Positions 7,893 through 16,499 of a stretch of 32,350 bases of DNA are shown one piece after another. The translations under genes and the position numbers were made by a program. The notes under the pieces are model-generated. The model was not told the origin of the DNA, searched no databases, and was given only the letters and a program-made list of their open reading frames with translations. This DNA is from an uncultured Muribaculaceae bacterium (lineage in GTDB: Bacteria > Bacteroidota > Bacteroidia > Bacteroidales > Muribaculaceae). Each line of letters starts with the position of its first letter. Within the stretch, counting starts at the first letter, position 1. Where the stretch lies: NCBI GenBank assembly GCA_910578365.1, contig CAJTRC010000025.1, positions 1 through 32,350 on the forward strand, written 5' to 3'.

Positions 7893-9698
7893 ATGCACAA
7901 CTATCTCACAGAACTCCCACGCCGCCAGGCCGCTAAAGACGGCTTCCGCGAAGCGTTTCGCTACACCGAACCAGGCACGGGCAAGTGGGTTACATGCAGT
8001 TGGAGAGAGTTTTCGCGCAACGTCGACCTTATGGCATGCGCCCTTGAAACTCTTGACATCCAACCGTCGGACTCCGTGGCGATATTCTCGGCCAACAGCC
8101 CCGAAATACTTGTATGCGACTTTGCCTGCTACCGCAATCGCGCTGTACCGGTGAGCCTGTACGCCACATCGTCGCCCTCGCAGGTTGAATTCATTCTGCG
8201 CGACTGCCATGCACAGATGGTGATGGTAGGCGACCGCTCTCAGCTCGACACCATACTTGAAGTACGCGACAACTGCCCGGACCTCAGGTATATAGTCAGC
8301 TACTTCGAACCCGACATCAAGGTCGACGGCCTGCTGAGCTTCACTTCGATGCTAAAACTCGGAGCCGCTACCGAACCAAAAGCAATCAAAATTGTCGAAC
8401 GGCGTTCGGCCGAGGCCCTGCCATCCGACGTTGCTACACTAATATATACATCGGGCACCACCGGCGAGCCCAAAGGCGCCATACTCAACCACAGCTGCTT
8501 CGACGCGGCAATTGAGATTCACCACGAACGCCTGACCATGCTCTCCGAAAACGATTCATCGCTCTGCTTCCTGCCTCTGAGCCATATTTTCGAAAAAGCA
8601 TGGACTTACTTTTGCCTGTTCAACCGCATGAAAGTGGCCATAAACCGCAATCCAAAGGAAATACAGCAGACTATCAAGGAAATACGCCCCACATGTATGT
8701 GCTCGGTACCTCGGTTCTGGGAAAAAGCATATACCGCCATACAGGACAAACTGGCCTCTGCCGGAGGCATACGCCGTAAATTCATAAACCGCGCCATCAC
8801 CATAGGTCGCCGACGCAACCTCCACTACAAGCGCCTCGGACTGCCCGTGCCGGCATGGCTCGAAACCCGCTACAGATTCTACGACAAAAAGGTACTCAGC
8901 ACCATACGCCGTGCCCTCGGTGTAGACAAAGGCAACATATTCCCCACTGCCGGCGCTCCTCTTTCGGCCAACATCGTTGAATTCTTCCAGAGCTGCGGCA
9001 TAAACATACTCATCGGATACGGCCTCTCGGAAACCACAGCCACCGTAAGCTGCTTCCCCGACTACGGCTACGAAGCCGGCAGTGTAGGCACCCCTATGCC
9101 ACGTGTGCAGGTACGAATTGGCGAAGAAAACGAAATACAGGTCAAAGGTCCCACCGTGATGCAAGGCTACTTCGGCAGGCCCGAGGCTACCGCCGAAGCC
9201 TTTACCGACGACGGCTGGTTCCGCACCGGCGATGCCGGATACATCGACGCCTCCGGCGCAATCGTTCTCACCGAACGCATCAAAGACCTGTTCAAGACCT
9301 CGAACGGTAAATACATAGCGCCTCAGGCCCTTGAAAGCCGTCTGGGCGAGGATCGCTTCATTGAGCAGGTTGCCGTAATCGGCGACAAGCGTAAATATGT
9401 CACCGCCATCATCATTCCGGCTTTCGAAGCTCTGAAAGAGTACGCACGCAAAAAGAAAATCGAATTCGGCAGTATCGACGACCTTATTCAGAACAATGAG
9501 ATTCGCCACATGCTGCAGGAACGTATCGACCGACTGCAGAAGAACTTCGCCAACTTCGAGCGCATCAAAAAGTTTGTGTTGCTGCCGCGCGAGTTCAGCA
9601 TCGAAACCGGCGAACTCACCAACACCCTCAAGCTGCGCCGCCCCATTATCAACAACCTCTATTCCGACCAGATTGAGGCTATGTACGCCGCAAGCTGA
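7893..9698 (+). CDS. Long-chain fatty acid-CoA ligase (AMP-forming)
   Basis: Activates fatty acids to acyl-CoA through an acyl-AMP intermediate; usually associated with the inner membrane. The 601-residue protein carries the AMP-binding P-loop IYTSGTTGEPKG (184-195), the adenine-contact motif YGLSETT (376-382), the hinge-side GWFRTGDAG (441-449) and the C-terminal KDLFKTSNGKYIAP with a lysine around 473. Length and motif order fit the FadD/long-chain acyl-CoA synthetase group (AMP-binding superfamily). The start ATG has no SD-like sequence, as is usual here. It is a single-gene unit between its own promoter and a 28-bp inverted repeat. Chain-length preference cannot be told. Confidence 0.93.
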   Translation: MHNYLTELPRRQAAKDGFREAFRYTEPGTGKWVTCSWREFSRNVDLMACALETLDIQPSDSVAIFSANSPEILVCDFACYRNRAVPVSLYATSSPSQVEFILRDCHAQMVMVGDRSQLDTILEVRDNCPDLRYIVSYFEPDIKVDGLLSFTSMLKLGAATEPKAIKIVERRSAEALPSDVATLIYTSGTTGEPKGAILNHSCFDAAIEIHHERLTMLSENDSSLCFLPLSHIFEKAWTYFCLFNRMKVAINRNPKEIQQTIKEIRPTCMCSVPRFWEKAYTAIQDKLASAGGIRRKFINRAITIGRRRNLHYKRLGLPVPAWLETRYRFYDKKVLSTIRRALGVDKGNIFPTAGAPLSANIVEFFQSCGINILIGYGLSETTATVSCFPDYGYEAGSVGTPMPRVQVRIGEENEIQVKGPTVMQGYFGRPEATAEAFTDDGWFRTGDAGYIDASGAIVLTERIKDLFKTSNGKYIAPQALESRLGEDRFIEQVAVIGDKRKYVTAIIIPAFEALKEYARKKKIEFGSIDDLIQNNEIRHMLQERIDRLQKNFANFERIKKFVLLPREFSIETGELTNTLKLRRPIINNLYSDQIEAMYAAS

Positions 9699-9722
9699 GG
9701 CCATAGACCGGAATCAAAATTT

Positions 9723-9790
9723 TCACACAGAGAACACAGAGGGCACAGAGATAATATAAAAACTCTGTGCCCTCTGTGTTCTCTGTGTGA
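9723..9790. terminator. Perfect 28-bp inverted repeat, likely bidirectional terminator
   Basis: Arms 9723-9750 and 9763-9790 are exact reverse complements around a 12-nt A/T loop (9751-9762). The arms are made of near-repeats of the unit CACAGAG(AA). It lies 24 nt after the acyl-CoA synthetase stop and 26 nt before the receptor stop on the other strand, so it can end both transcripts. A dispersed repeat origin is also plausible. Confidence 0.75.
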
Positions 9791-9816
9791 TATTTTCTCT
9801 ATTCCGGCACAAACCT

Positions 9817-11820
9817 CTAAATCTCTATAGTAAGATTTACTCGCCAGTTGCGCTTGGGCATGGGATAGTTTATGATAACGTCGTAGTCCTGGCTGAGCAG
9901 GTTGTTGACCTCAAGCAGGGCTCGCATGCGCACACGGTTGATGCTGAAATCGCGACTCAGCGACAAGTCGCTCGTGTACCAGGGCTGTGTGTAGTTGTAG
10001 CGGATGTTCTCCTGCTGGTTATAGCGTTCGCCCACATAAATGAAACTGTAGTTCAGCCCCCACTGCCGCCAGGTGAGGTTTGCCACCGCCGAGCCGCTGT
10101 TGCGCGGTATGTAAGGTATCTGGTGGCGGTAATAGTTGTCGGCCGGACTTGTCACATCGATGGCGCGCTGGAAAGTGTACTGCGCGCGCAGTGTAATGTT
10201 GAGATCGCGCAAAGGCTGCAGCGAAGCCACGGCCTGGACGTCGATACCGCGAATCTGCACGCGGCCCAGATTGAGCATTGTCCAGCGGAACTGCTGCCCT
10301 TTGGGATAGGCCACAATCTTGTCGCGCACGGTGTTGTAGTACACATCGGCGCTGAAGCGCAGGTTCTCGAGCAGGCCGCGGGTATGATGATCCCACAGCA
10401 CTCCGGCGTTGTACTGGGTCACCCGCTCCGGATTGAGCTGCGAGTTGCCCATGTCGGCATAGTACAGGTCGTTGAATGTAGGCATGCGGAACGAGCGTTT
10501 GTAGAAGGCTCTCACACCCAGTTCGCGGTTGTTCAACAGCGTATACGAGGCGTATACGGCAGGCGTAAACACCTGCTTTGGCTCCGGGGCCTGACGGCCT
10601 GCGAGTTTGTCGTTGATGAATGTGCCCAGCGCCGAAGCCTGCATCTTAAAACGGCCGAGATCCATCGAGCCGGCGGCGGATAGCATGTTGGTGTAGCGGT
10701 CGGGCTTGGCAAAGTCGTACATGTCGGCGCTGAGGGTGTTCCACATAAAGTCGTAGCTGACCGAGAAACGCAGGCGGCGGTTGACCACATATTCGTTGGC
10801 CGACGAAAAATAAAACTCACGCTGACGGTAAAGATTGTCGATTTTCAGCTGCTTGTCGTCGTTGTTCACATAGTGGGTGCGGTAGAAGGAGTATTTGGCC
10901 TGGTTGAGAGTGGTCACAGGGCCGAAATCGGCCGAGTACGATGCCTGCGCAAACGAGTTGTTGTCCCATATCCGTTCGCCGCGGCGCCACACATTGTTCA
11001 CTATTGCGCCCGGCACACCACGCTCGCTGTTGTAGTTGTATACTTTGGCTCGCCACTCGCCATTGCTCAGGGTGCCGTTGACGTTCAGTTCCAGGCGGGT
11101 GGCGCTGATGTCGCCGTTCTGACGCACAGCGGTGGTGTCGTATGCCAGCTCACCTGCCGGATTCACACGGCGGTAGCGGAATTTGTATTTTCCCGACGAT
11201 GTAAGATATTCAGCCGACAGCTGGGCACTTACCCGGGGACTCAGGCGCAGTTCGAAGAGCGCCGAGGGGTTGAGCAGGTCGAACGAGCCGAAGCGCACGG
11301 CTCCGCGCAGATGATAGGTTTCGCCGGGCTCAAAATGTGGAGTGCGTGTGCGCATGTAGATGGTACCCGCCGAACCGAAGTCACGTGCCGGCTGCAGAAT
11401 CTCGCTTTTCTGGCCGTTGTGCAGCGATATTGACTCCATGTTGTCGAGCGAGAACTGCCCCAGATCAATCTGGCCGTTCTGTGCATTGCCGAGTTCCACT
11501 CCATCGTACACCACGCCGGTATGGTTAGTTCCCATAGAGCGTATGTTCACGGTCTTTATACCTCCCACACCGCCGTAATCCTTCACCTGTACGCCTGCGA
11601 AATAGCGCAGGGCGTCGGCCACGGAGTTGGAATTGAGGCGCTGCAGTTCATCGCCCGAGAGTACCTGAGCCGGTATGGTTTCCACATTAGGCCGGCGACC
11701 GGCTACAGTCACTTCAGCCAGCACATAGTCAACACTGTCGGCAGGAATCGAATCGGCCATCGAGGCCCTGGCCGGCGTAATCACGGCCACTGTAAAAAAC
11801 AGTAATGTTGCGAATTTCAC
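9817..11820 (-). CDS. btuB: TonB-dependent outer-membrane receptor, BtuB-like
   Basis: Predicted outer-membrane importer of cobalamin or related corrinoids, energised by TonB. The 667-residue product begins with a signal peptide (about 1-20, ending PARAS). A plug domain (about 32-150, with VTVAGRRPNVETIPAQVLSGDELQRL and IRSMGTNHTGVVYDGVELG) is followed by a long beta-barrel ending NWRVNLTIEI. There is no N-terminal carboxypeptidase-like domain of the SusC kind, so this is the classical BtuB/FepA architecture. The start codon is GTG at 11820: a stop lies just upstream in frame, and the signal peptide starts right there. The cobalamin riboswitch directly upstream is the main evidence for the substrate. 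No BtuCDF genes are in view. Confidence 0.9.
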   Translation of the reverse strand: MKFATLLFFTVAVITPARASMADSIPADSVDYVLAEVTVAGRRPNVETIPAQVLSGDELQRLNSNSVADALRYFAGVQVKDYGGVGGIKTVNIRSMGTNHTGVVYDGVELGNAQNGQIDLGQFSLDNMESISLHNGQKSEILQPARDFGSAGTIYMRTRTPHFEPGETYHLRGAVRFGSFDLLNPSALFELRLSPRVSAQLSAEYLTSSGKYKFRYRRVNPAGELAYDTTAVRQNGDISATRLELNVNGTLSNGEWRAKVYNYNSERGVPGAIVNNVWRRGERIWDNNSFAQASYSADFGPVTTLNQAKYSFYRTHYVNNDDKQLKIDNLYRQREFYFSSANEYVVNRRLRFSVSYDFMWNTLSADMYDFAKPDRYTNMLSAAGSMDLGRFKMQASALGTFINDKLAGRQAPEPKQVFTPAVYASYTLLNNRELGVRAFYKRSFRMPTFNDLYYADMGNSQLNPERVTQYNAGVLWDHHTRGLLENLRFSADVYYNTVRDKIVAYPKGQQFRWTMLNLGRVQIRGIDVQAVASLQPLRDLNITLRAQYTFQRAIDVTSPADNYYRHQIPYIPRNSGSAVANLTWRQWGLNYSFIYVGERYNQQENIRYNYTQPWYTSDLSLSRDFSINRVRMRALLEVNNLLSQDYDVIINYPMPKRNWRVNLTIEI

Positions 11821-11862
11821 TATTATGGTTTTATGCCCGTCCTCGCAGGCTAATTAAACAAT

Positions 11863-12005
11863 GAATCACTCCGACAGGTTTTCTGACTTGTTCCATCGGT
11901 ATAGTGCGCGCCTTCTCAGCATAGCCAATGGCATAGCGCACGATGTATGAACTCACAGCAGCGGGACTGTGCCGGATTCGCACCGGCTTCCCTCATCGGC
12001 GATTC
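11863..12005 (-). ncRNA. Cobalamin riboswitch
   Basis: Minus-strand leader of the receptor gene. It contains the conserved core GGGAAGCCGGTGCGAATCC followed by CACAGTCCCGCTGCTGTGA, and the 3' B12 box AAGTCAGAAAACCTGTCGG at 11889-11871. The closing stem P1 pairs 12005-11998 with 11872-11863, with one bulged A and one G-U pair. Downstream, GCCTG...CGGGC (around 11850-11835) can form a small hairpin before the GTG start and may be the expression platform. Cobalamin binding is expected to switch the receptor off. Confidence 0.95.
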
Positions 12006-12010
12006 TGATG

Positions 12011-12042
12011 CAAAGTTACAAAATTAATCCCGTACGGGCAAA
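12011..12042 (-). promoter_or_regulatory. Promoter of the riboswitch-receptor unit, inside the mscS end
   Basis: -33 TTTG at 12042-12039, a 20-nt spacer and -7 TAACTTTG at 12018-12011. The -33 box lies within the last codons of the channel gene, whose stop is at 12026-12024. Predicted start of transcription is about 12005, exactly where riboswitch stem P1 begins. Confidence 0.8.
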
Positions 12043-13226
12043 CCTACGTTCTGCATACGGCCGGCGGGAAGGCTACTGATATCACTGCCGGCGGGAGCCT
12101 GGAACATGCGCAGGCTGAATTCGTTGACAATGGCATAGACGTGGTCGAAGATGTCGCTCTGCACCTGTTCGAACTCACGCCAGGCCGTTACCTTAGTAAA
12201 GAAGTAAAGCTGCACAGGCAGGCCTTGAGCCGTGGGCTGCATCTGGCGAACCATAAAAAGCATCGAGCTGTTGACACGTTGGTCATGGCGGATGAAATTG
12301 TCGAGATACAGTCGCAGCAGGTGCAGATTCACCATGTTCCGGGCATCGATTTCACCCAGCCCATCGAGCCTGCCGCGACTGCGCAGGCGCTCTATTTCGT
12401 CCGGCTCCAGAAAACGTACCGTATTTAAGTCGATAAGGATTGAGCGCTCCACCCTTCGGCCGCCCATGTCGCGCATGTTCCGGTAGTTGCGAAACGAGTC
12501 GGTTATAAGCGTATAAGGAGGTATGGTTGATATAGAGTTGTCCCAGTTCAACACCTTTACGGTAATGAGCGACACATCGGTTACGGTGCCGTTTATGCCG
12601 TGCGAGTCGCACACCAGCCAGTCGCCCTTGCGCAACATGTTGTTGGCCGAAAGCTGTACCGAGGCCACCAGACCCATAATAGTGTCCTTGAACACTAACA
12701 TAAGCACCGCGGCCGAGGCTCCGATGGCTGTGACTATGGCGGTAGGCTCCCGGCCAAGTATCATGCTCAGCCCTATTATCACGCCTATGCAGATAATAAT
12801 CAGACGCACCATCTGGAATATGCCCTTTACGGCGTAGCGCCGGGTCTTTTCGGTATCTTCCATCAGGTGGTACAGATTCTTCACCAGCACTATGCACACA
12901 TATATCACGGCAGTGAGCACGTAAAGGGAGGTGAGTGTTTTTATCCACTGGTGCAGGCTTGTGGAATTGTCAAACAGCTGCGGAAGGAAATAATTCACTA
13001 TCAATGCCGGCACCAGACACGACAATGCCTTGCGCATTGAGGTATCGAGCAATATGTCGTCGATTTTGGTTTCTGTATCTTCGACAATCTCCTTTACCTT
13101 GCGCATGACATAGTTCATTATAAAGTATGATACTATGGCAATAGCTGCTATTACCGCAAGCAGGACAATCTCGCGCGCCAGAGGCCAAGACAGGTGTTCG
13201 GTCAGAAATTCGCGTAGATGCTCCAT
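12024..13226 (-). CDS. MscS-family mechanosensitive channel (YbdG-like)
   Basis: Inner-membrane channel expected to release solutes during osmotic downshock. The 400-residue protein has about five N-terminal membrane helices: near 17-40, 70-85, 95-115, 135-155 and the pore region around 160-195. The MscS beta domain follows, with KGDWLVCDSHGINGTVTDVSLITVKVLNWDNSISTIPPYTLITDSFRNYRNM. A cytoplasmic alpha/beta domain ends the protein. Size and the NISTIP-like strand resemble E. coli YbdG more than small MscS. It starts 3 nt after the acyltransferase stop, so it is likely cotranscribed with the upstream genes. Its last codons overlap the receptor promoter. Confidence 0.92.
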   Translation of the reverse strand: MEHLREFLTEHLSWPLAREIVLLAVIAAIAIVSYFIMNYVMRKVKEIVEDTETKIDDILLDTSMRKALSCLVPALIVNYFLPQLFDNSTSLHQWIKTLTSLYVLTAVIYVCIVLVKNLYHLMEDTEKTRRYAVKGIFQMVRLIIICIGVIIGLSMILGREPTAIVTAIGASAAVLMLVFKDTIMGLVASVQLSANNMLRKGDWLVCDSHGINGTVTDVSLITVKVLNWDNSISTIPPYTLITDSFRNYRNMRDMGGRRVERSILIDLNTVRFLEPDEIERLRSRGRLDGLGEIDARNMVNLHLLRLYLDNFIRHDQRVNSSMLFMVRQMQPTAQGLPVQLYFFTKVTAWREFEQVQSDIFDHVYAIVNEFSLRMFQAPAGSDISSLPAGRMQNVGLPVRD

Positions 13227-13229
13227 AAT

Positions 13230-14270
13230 TTATGACAGGCTTAGGTGTGTGCGGGACAGCGGAAAGAAGTTTCCCCGGCCCGTAAACAACGGAAAATATG
13301 TTATACAGAATTTAACAGCCACAAGCGTAAGCGCCAGCACACAGGCGAAGAGCCACCAAAGGTTGTGGATGTAATTTTCCATAACCAGGAATATCATGTA
13401 GTGTGTACACAGTACAGTAAGACTGTTGCGGCCAAGGAAGTCGAGCAGCGGAAAACGGTTCAGGGCCGCCATAAGAATGAATATGGCCGAAGTGCCTGCA
13501 AAGCCGGGTATGTAAGCCTCAAGCGGCCACACATGGCCGTAGAGTGTCACAAACACCCGCTGGGAATAAAACACCCATAATGCCACACTTACGGCGAATA
13601 CAGCCAATGCGGCCATGCTGCGGTAGTTGAAGCCAAGCAGCCCGCGGCGCCGCAGTTCCTCGCCGGCGAACATAAACGGCAGCATCTCCAGGGCCGTGAA
13701 GAAATGGAAGTCGTAGAGGTACTGCATCACTACGCTTCTGCGGTACAGCACCGAGCGTATGCCATAGCGCTCGAAATACCACCCAAGCAGGGCCATGGCC
13801 ACCACGACAAGCGCTTTAATCCATATCCCCCTCCTGCCCATACGGCATACTGCATAATAGGCCATAAACGCGAAAAAGATACACCACAGGTACCATGACG
13901 GCAGATTGGCCGGGATTCTTATAAAGTCGTAGGGGGTGTGGGTGTTGAGCATCGAAGTCCAGTTGATGCCTGCACCGGGGAAAAGCTGCCCGAACAGATA
14001 TATGCCCGCGAAACCACAGAAACACAAGCCAAGGAAGAACGCCCAGGGCACCAGCAACAGGTTGACTTTACGAACCAGGAAACTGCGGAACGGCTGGTCG
14101 GCTTTGAAAAACAGGGCCGAGCAGAAGAAAAAGGCCGGCAGATACATGCTGCGTATGGTGTTGTAGAACCACGGGCAGTAGGTTACGTGGCAGTGAAATG
14201 ATATCACAAAGAACATGCAGAAACCTTTTACCAGGTCGACATATTCTATTCGGGCTTTGTCACTTACCAT
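13230..14270 (-). CDS. Acyltransferase-3 family membrane protein
   Basis: Multi-pass inner-membrane protein that probably transfers an acyl group (often acetyl) to a glycan or lipid. The start at ATG 14270 gives 346 residues and the family N-terminus RIEYVDLVKGFCMFFVISFHCH, with the conserved Asp, the KG pair and His in the first helix. About ten hydrophobic segments follow, and a later segment reads LDFLGRNSLTVLCTHYMIF, typical of the family end. A longer reading from 14324 would add 18 residues inside the previous gene and is unlikely. The ATG overlaps the previous gene's stop (ATGGTAA, 7 nt). The acceptor is unknown; the GNAT partner upstream suggests a joint modification role (inference). 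Confidence 0.88.
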   Translation of the reverse strand: MVSDKARIEYVDLVKGFCMFFVISFHCHVTYCPWFYNTIRSMYLPAFFFCSALFFKADQPFRSFLVRKVNLLLVPWAFFLGLCFCGFAGIYLFGQLFPGAGINWTSMLNTHTPYDFIRIPANLPSWYLWCIFFAFMAYYAVCRMGRRGIWIKALVVVAMALLGWYFERYGIRSVLYRRSVVMQYLYDFHFFTALEMLPFMFAGEELRRRGLLGFNYRSMAALAVFAVSVALWVFYSQRVFVTLYGHVWPLEAYIPGFAGTSAIFILMAALNRFPLLDFLGRNSLTVLCTHYMIFLVMENYIHNLWWLFACVLALTLVAVKFCITYFPLFTGRGNFFPLSRTHLSLS

Positions 14271-15169
14271 ATGAATGTGGGTTTGAATGTTAAGTCGCAG
14301 CCGAGGCTTTCCTTGAATGTACACAGGCCTGTGTCCGGAACACCGCGGACGGAGCTGGGCCCTATGTCGAGTGTTTCGAACCCGAGGGCCCTGTAATGGT
14401 CGGCCACGCGCCGGGCCAGCAGGTTCATGGGGCGCTCACCTCCATAGCCCTCAACATCGCCCCAGTAAATCACCTGTGCCACATGCCGGTTAAGCCTGTA
14501 CACCACAGCCGAGGCGACATCGGCATCGCCAAGCGACAGCAGATGCCAGTCGATGCCTGCCACCGCGGCAGTTTCGCACAAGGCATCGAAACTCATAGCC
14601 AGAGGATAGCCGCGCCATGCACGGTTGCGGCGTATCACCTCGTAGACTCTCGCCGGAGCGGCATCGGCAGTGAAGCTGAAACCGGCACGGCAAGCGCGGT
14701 TGTAATGGTTTCGGGCTGCGGGGGCAAGCCCTGCCACAAAGTCGCTGTAGCTGGTCAGAGGGTAGCTGTAGTTGTAGTCGTGATACATTTCGGTGGCAAC
14801 AATGCCAAGCGCTCCTTTAAGTCTGGGCAGCATCAGCGGGTCGTAGAAATCCGGCGCAAGGGTCAGCTGCATGCCTGCGGGGATAGTGTTTTTGAGTGCA
14901 TGCGCCAGGTCCATACACGTTTCCAGTGTCTGGGGCCTGCGGTACAGCACCTCGCCGAACGGAGCCGAAAAAGGCAGCCGCATGGAGCCGTCGCGCTCTC
15001 CGGCAAGTACTCCAAGGCGGGCTTTGCCTTTGCTGTCGCGGAGTATATATGCGGCCAAAGAGTCGGCTTTGGCAGCATTGAGCCTGTTGAAGGCCTCGCT
15101 GCCGTATGGTGTCACCGACTGCGGAAATTCGCTATACAGTTCTTCGATAGTAATCTGTTGCAGTTCCAT
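14264..15169 (-). CDS. GNAT-fold acyltransferase, FemAB/BioF2-like
   Basis: 301 residues. The middle segment LAPAARNHYNRACRAGFSF resembles the R-x3-R-x3-A-x2-G helix of the Acetyltransf_6/BioF2-like group. The end LDIGPSSVRGVPDTGLCTFKESLGC resembles that group's final strand, where the substrate-side fold closes. The family uses acyl-CoA or aminoacyl-tRNA donors; which one applies here cannot be told. There is no signal peptide and no membrane segment. Its ATG overlaps the stop of the YrdC-like gene by one base (TAATG), and it overlaps the acyltransferase-3 gene, so the three are almost certainly one operon. Function is otherwise unknown. Confidence 0.75.
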   Translation of the reverse strand: MELQQITIEELYSEFPQSVTPYGSEAFNRLNAAKADSLAAYILRDSKGKARLGVLAGERDGSMRLPFSAPFGEVLYRRPQTLETCMDLAHALKNTIPAGMQLTLAPDFYDPLMLPRLKGALGIVATEMYHDYNYSYPLTSYSDFVAGLAPAARNHYNRACRAGFSFTADAAPARVYEVIRRNRAWRGYPLAMSFDALCETAAVAGIDWHLLSLGDADVASAVVYRLNRHVAQVIYWGDVEGYGGERPMNLLARRVADHYRALGFETLDIGPSSVRGVPDTGLCTFKESLGCDLTFKPTFIW

Positions 15170-15777
15170 TATTCTTCGAACTCACCTGCCCCCCGACGCA
15201 GAACTTCGGGGTTCGACGAATCTGTAAGGTCTACCACTGTAGAGGGGGTGTCAAGGCCTTCGCCACCGTCAATCAGGGCATCGGCCTGGTGTTCATAGTC
15301 GATTGCAAGCGCAGCCGGCGACACTATGTCGTCGGGGTCGTGCGGAGCCACCGACGACGACATCACCGGATTGCCCAGAACCTCGGCCAGCGCGCGGGCT
15401 ATGGCATTATCGGGAATACGCACGCCTACAGTCTTGCGCCCCTTGAACTGCCGCGGCAACGTATGTGCCGCCGGTAACACAAATGTGAACGGCCCGGGCA
15501 GATATTCCTTCATAATTCTGAAAGCGCGGTTGTCGATGCGTGCATATTCTGCTGCCTGCGAGAAGTCGCTGCATACCACCGACAGCATCTGTTTGTCGGG
15601 GTTTATGCCTTTGAGCCGGCATAGTTTTTCCACGGCCTTTGGATTGAGTGCGTCGCAACCCATGGCGTAGAGTGTGTCGGTAGGATATATCACCACCCCA
15701 CCCTCGCGCAGCAGCGCCACAGCCTGCTCCATGATGCGGCTGTCGACTCCGCCGCCGTATAATGTGAATGTTTTCAT
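15169..15777 (-). CDS. YrdC/YciO-type threonylcarbamoyl-AMP synthase
   Basis: The Sua5/YrdC/YciO family makes threonylcarbamoyl-AMP from threonine, bicarbonate and ATP for the t6A37 modification of ANN-decoding tRNAs. The sequence shows the family core: GGVVIYPTDTLYAMGCD near 26-42, the RLKGIN basic motif, and NPVMSSSVAPHDPDD later. At 202 residues it has only the YrdC domain and no C-terminal Sua5 domain. I chose ATG 15777 because MKTFTLYGGG matches the usual family N-terminus; an alternative ATG at 15807 would add 10 residues. YciO-like members are not all proven t6A enzymes, so a paralogous role stays possible. First gene of a five-gene minus-strand run. Confidence 0.85.
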   Translation of the reverse strand: MKTFTLYGGGVDSRIMEQAVALLREGGVVIYPTDTLYAMGCDALNPKAVEKLCRLKGINPDKQMLSVVCSDFSQAAEYARIDNRAFRIMKEYLPGPFTFVLPAAHTLPRQFKGRKTVGVRIPDNAIARALAEVLGNPVMSSSVAPHDPDDIVSPAALAIDYEHQADALIDGGEGLDTPSTVVDLTDSSNPEVLRRGAGEFEE

Positions 15778-15850
15778 TTCGTATAATTTCGCATGCGGTT
15801 TACTCATTAAGAGAACTCACAATGTTTATTTTCAAAGCCATAGCAATCAG

Positions 15851-15881
15851 AAAAAAAATCAGTAGGCTCTATGGTGAGCTA
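15851..15881 (-). terminator. Rho-independent terminator of rfbC
   Basis: On the minus strand TAGCTC (15881-15876), a 6-nt loop and GAGCCTA (15869-15863) form a stem with one bulge. CTGA and then eight T (15858-15851) follow. It starts 26 nt after the rfbC stop. An additional pair CCATAGCA/TGCTATGG at 15838-15845 and 15885-15892 encloses it. Confidence 0.6.
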
Positions 15882-15906
15882 TAGTGCTATGGTAATAAGC
15901 GGCGAG

Positions 15907-16461
15907 TTATTTCAGTTTCTCGCAAAATTCATTGAAACTTAAGCCGCTGAGGTCTTTGGGCGACAGTATGGCCTCTGAGGTATCGAATGGCCACTCGACG
16001 GCCACAACGGGGTCGTCGAAACGCAGACAAAGCTCGGCCTCCGGAGCATAATAGTTATCGACCTTGTACTGAAACTGCGCAAAGTCGCTCAGTACCGCAA
16101 AGCCGTGGGCAAAACCGCGCGGCACAAACAGCTGACGCCCGCTTTCGGCATCGAGTTCAACCGCCACGTGCTGCCCGAAGGTAGCCGAGCCAGGCCGCAT
16201 GTCCACGGCCACATCGAGCACCCGGCCCTGCGACACTCGCACAAGCTTGGCCTGCGCCGCTTGGCCGCGCTGCATGTGTAGCCCGCGGATAACGCGCCCG
16301 GACGAGAACGACTCGTTTTCCTGCACAAAATCCACCTCTCCGACTATAGCTTCAAAATCGCAGCGGCGGTAGGTTTCGCAGAAATAACCACGCTTGTCGC
16401 CGAATCTCTGCGGCTCGATAATCCATACACCCTCGATAGGTGTTTTAATAAAGTCAGTCAT
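15907..16461 (-). CDS. rfbC: dTDP-4-dehydrorhamnose 3,5-epimerase
   Basis: Third step of dTDP-L-rhamnose synthesis: epimerises C3 and C5 of dTDP-4-keto-6-deoxyglucose. The 184-residue cupin protein carries PQRFGDKRGYFCETY near 17-31, RVIRGLHMQRG with the catalytic-type His at 62, and LFVPRGFAHGFAVLSDFAQFQYKVDNYY in the second half. Start is ATG 16461, giving MTDFIKTPIEGVWIIEP, the normal family N-terminus; a longer reading to 16650 would run through the divergent promoter region. The partner genes rfbA, rfbB and rfbD are not in this window, so it is an isolated copy here. Its own promoter and terminator suggest a one-gene transcript. Confidence 0.95.
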   Translation of the reverse strand: MTDFIKTPIEGVWIIEPQRFGDKRGYFCETYRRCDFEAIVGEVDFVQENESFSSGRVIRGLHMQRGQAAQAKLVRVSQGRVLDVAVDMRPGSATFGQHVAVELDAESGRQLFVPRGFAHGFAVLSDFAQFQYKVDNYYAPEAELCLRFDDPVVAVEWPFDTSEAILSPKDLSGLSFNEFCEKLK

Positions 16462-16499
16462 ACCTTCTCCGGCTGAATTGTTAATTTTTAATAAGCATA

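Noticed and set aside
9496..9759. 87-codon frame ending in NFHTENTEGTEII
   Set aside because: Mostly the out-of-frame reading of the acyl-CoA synthetase end, running into the inverted repeat.
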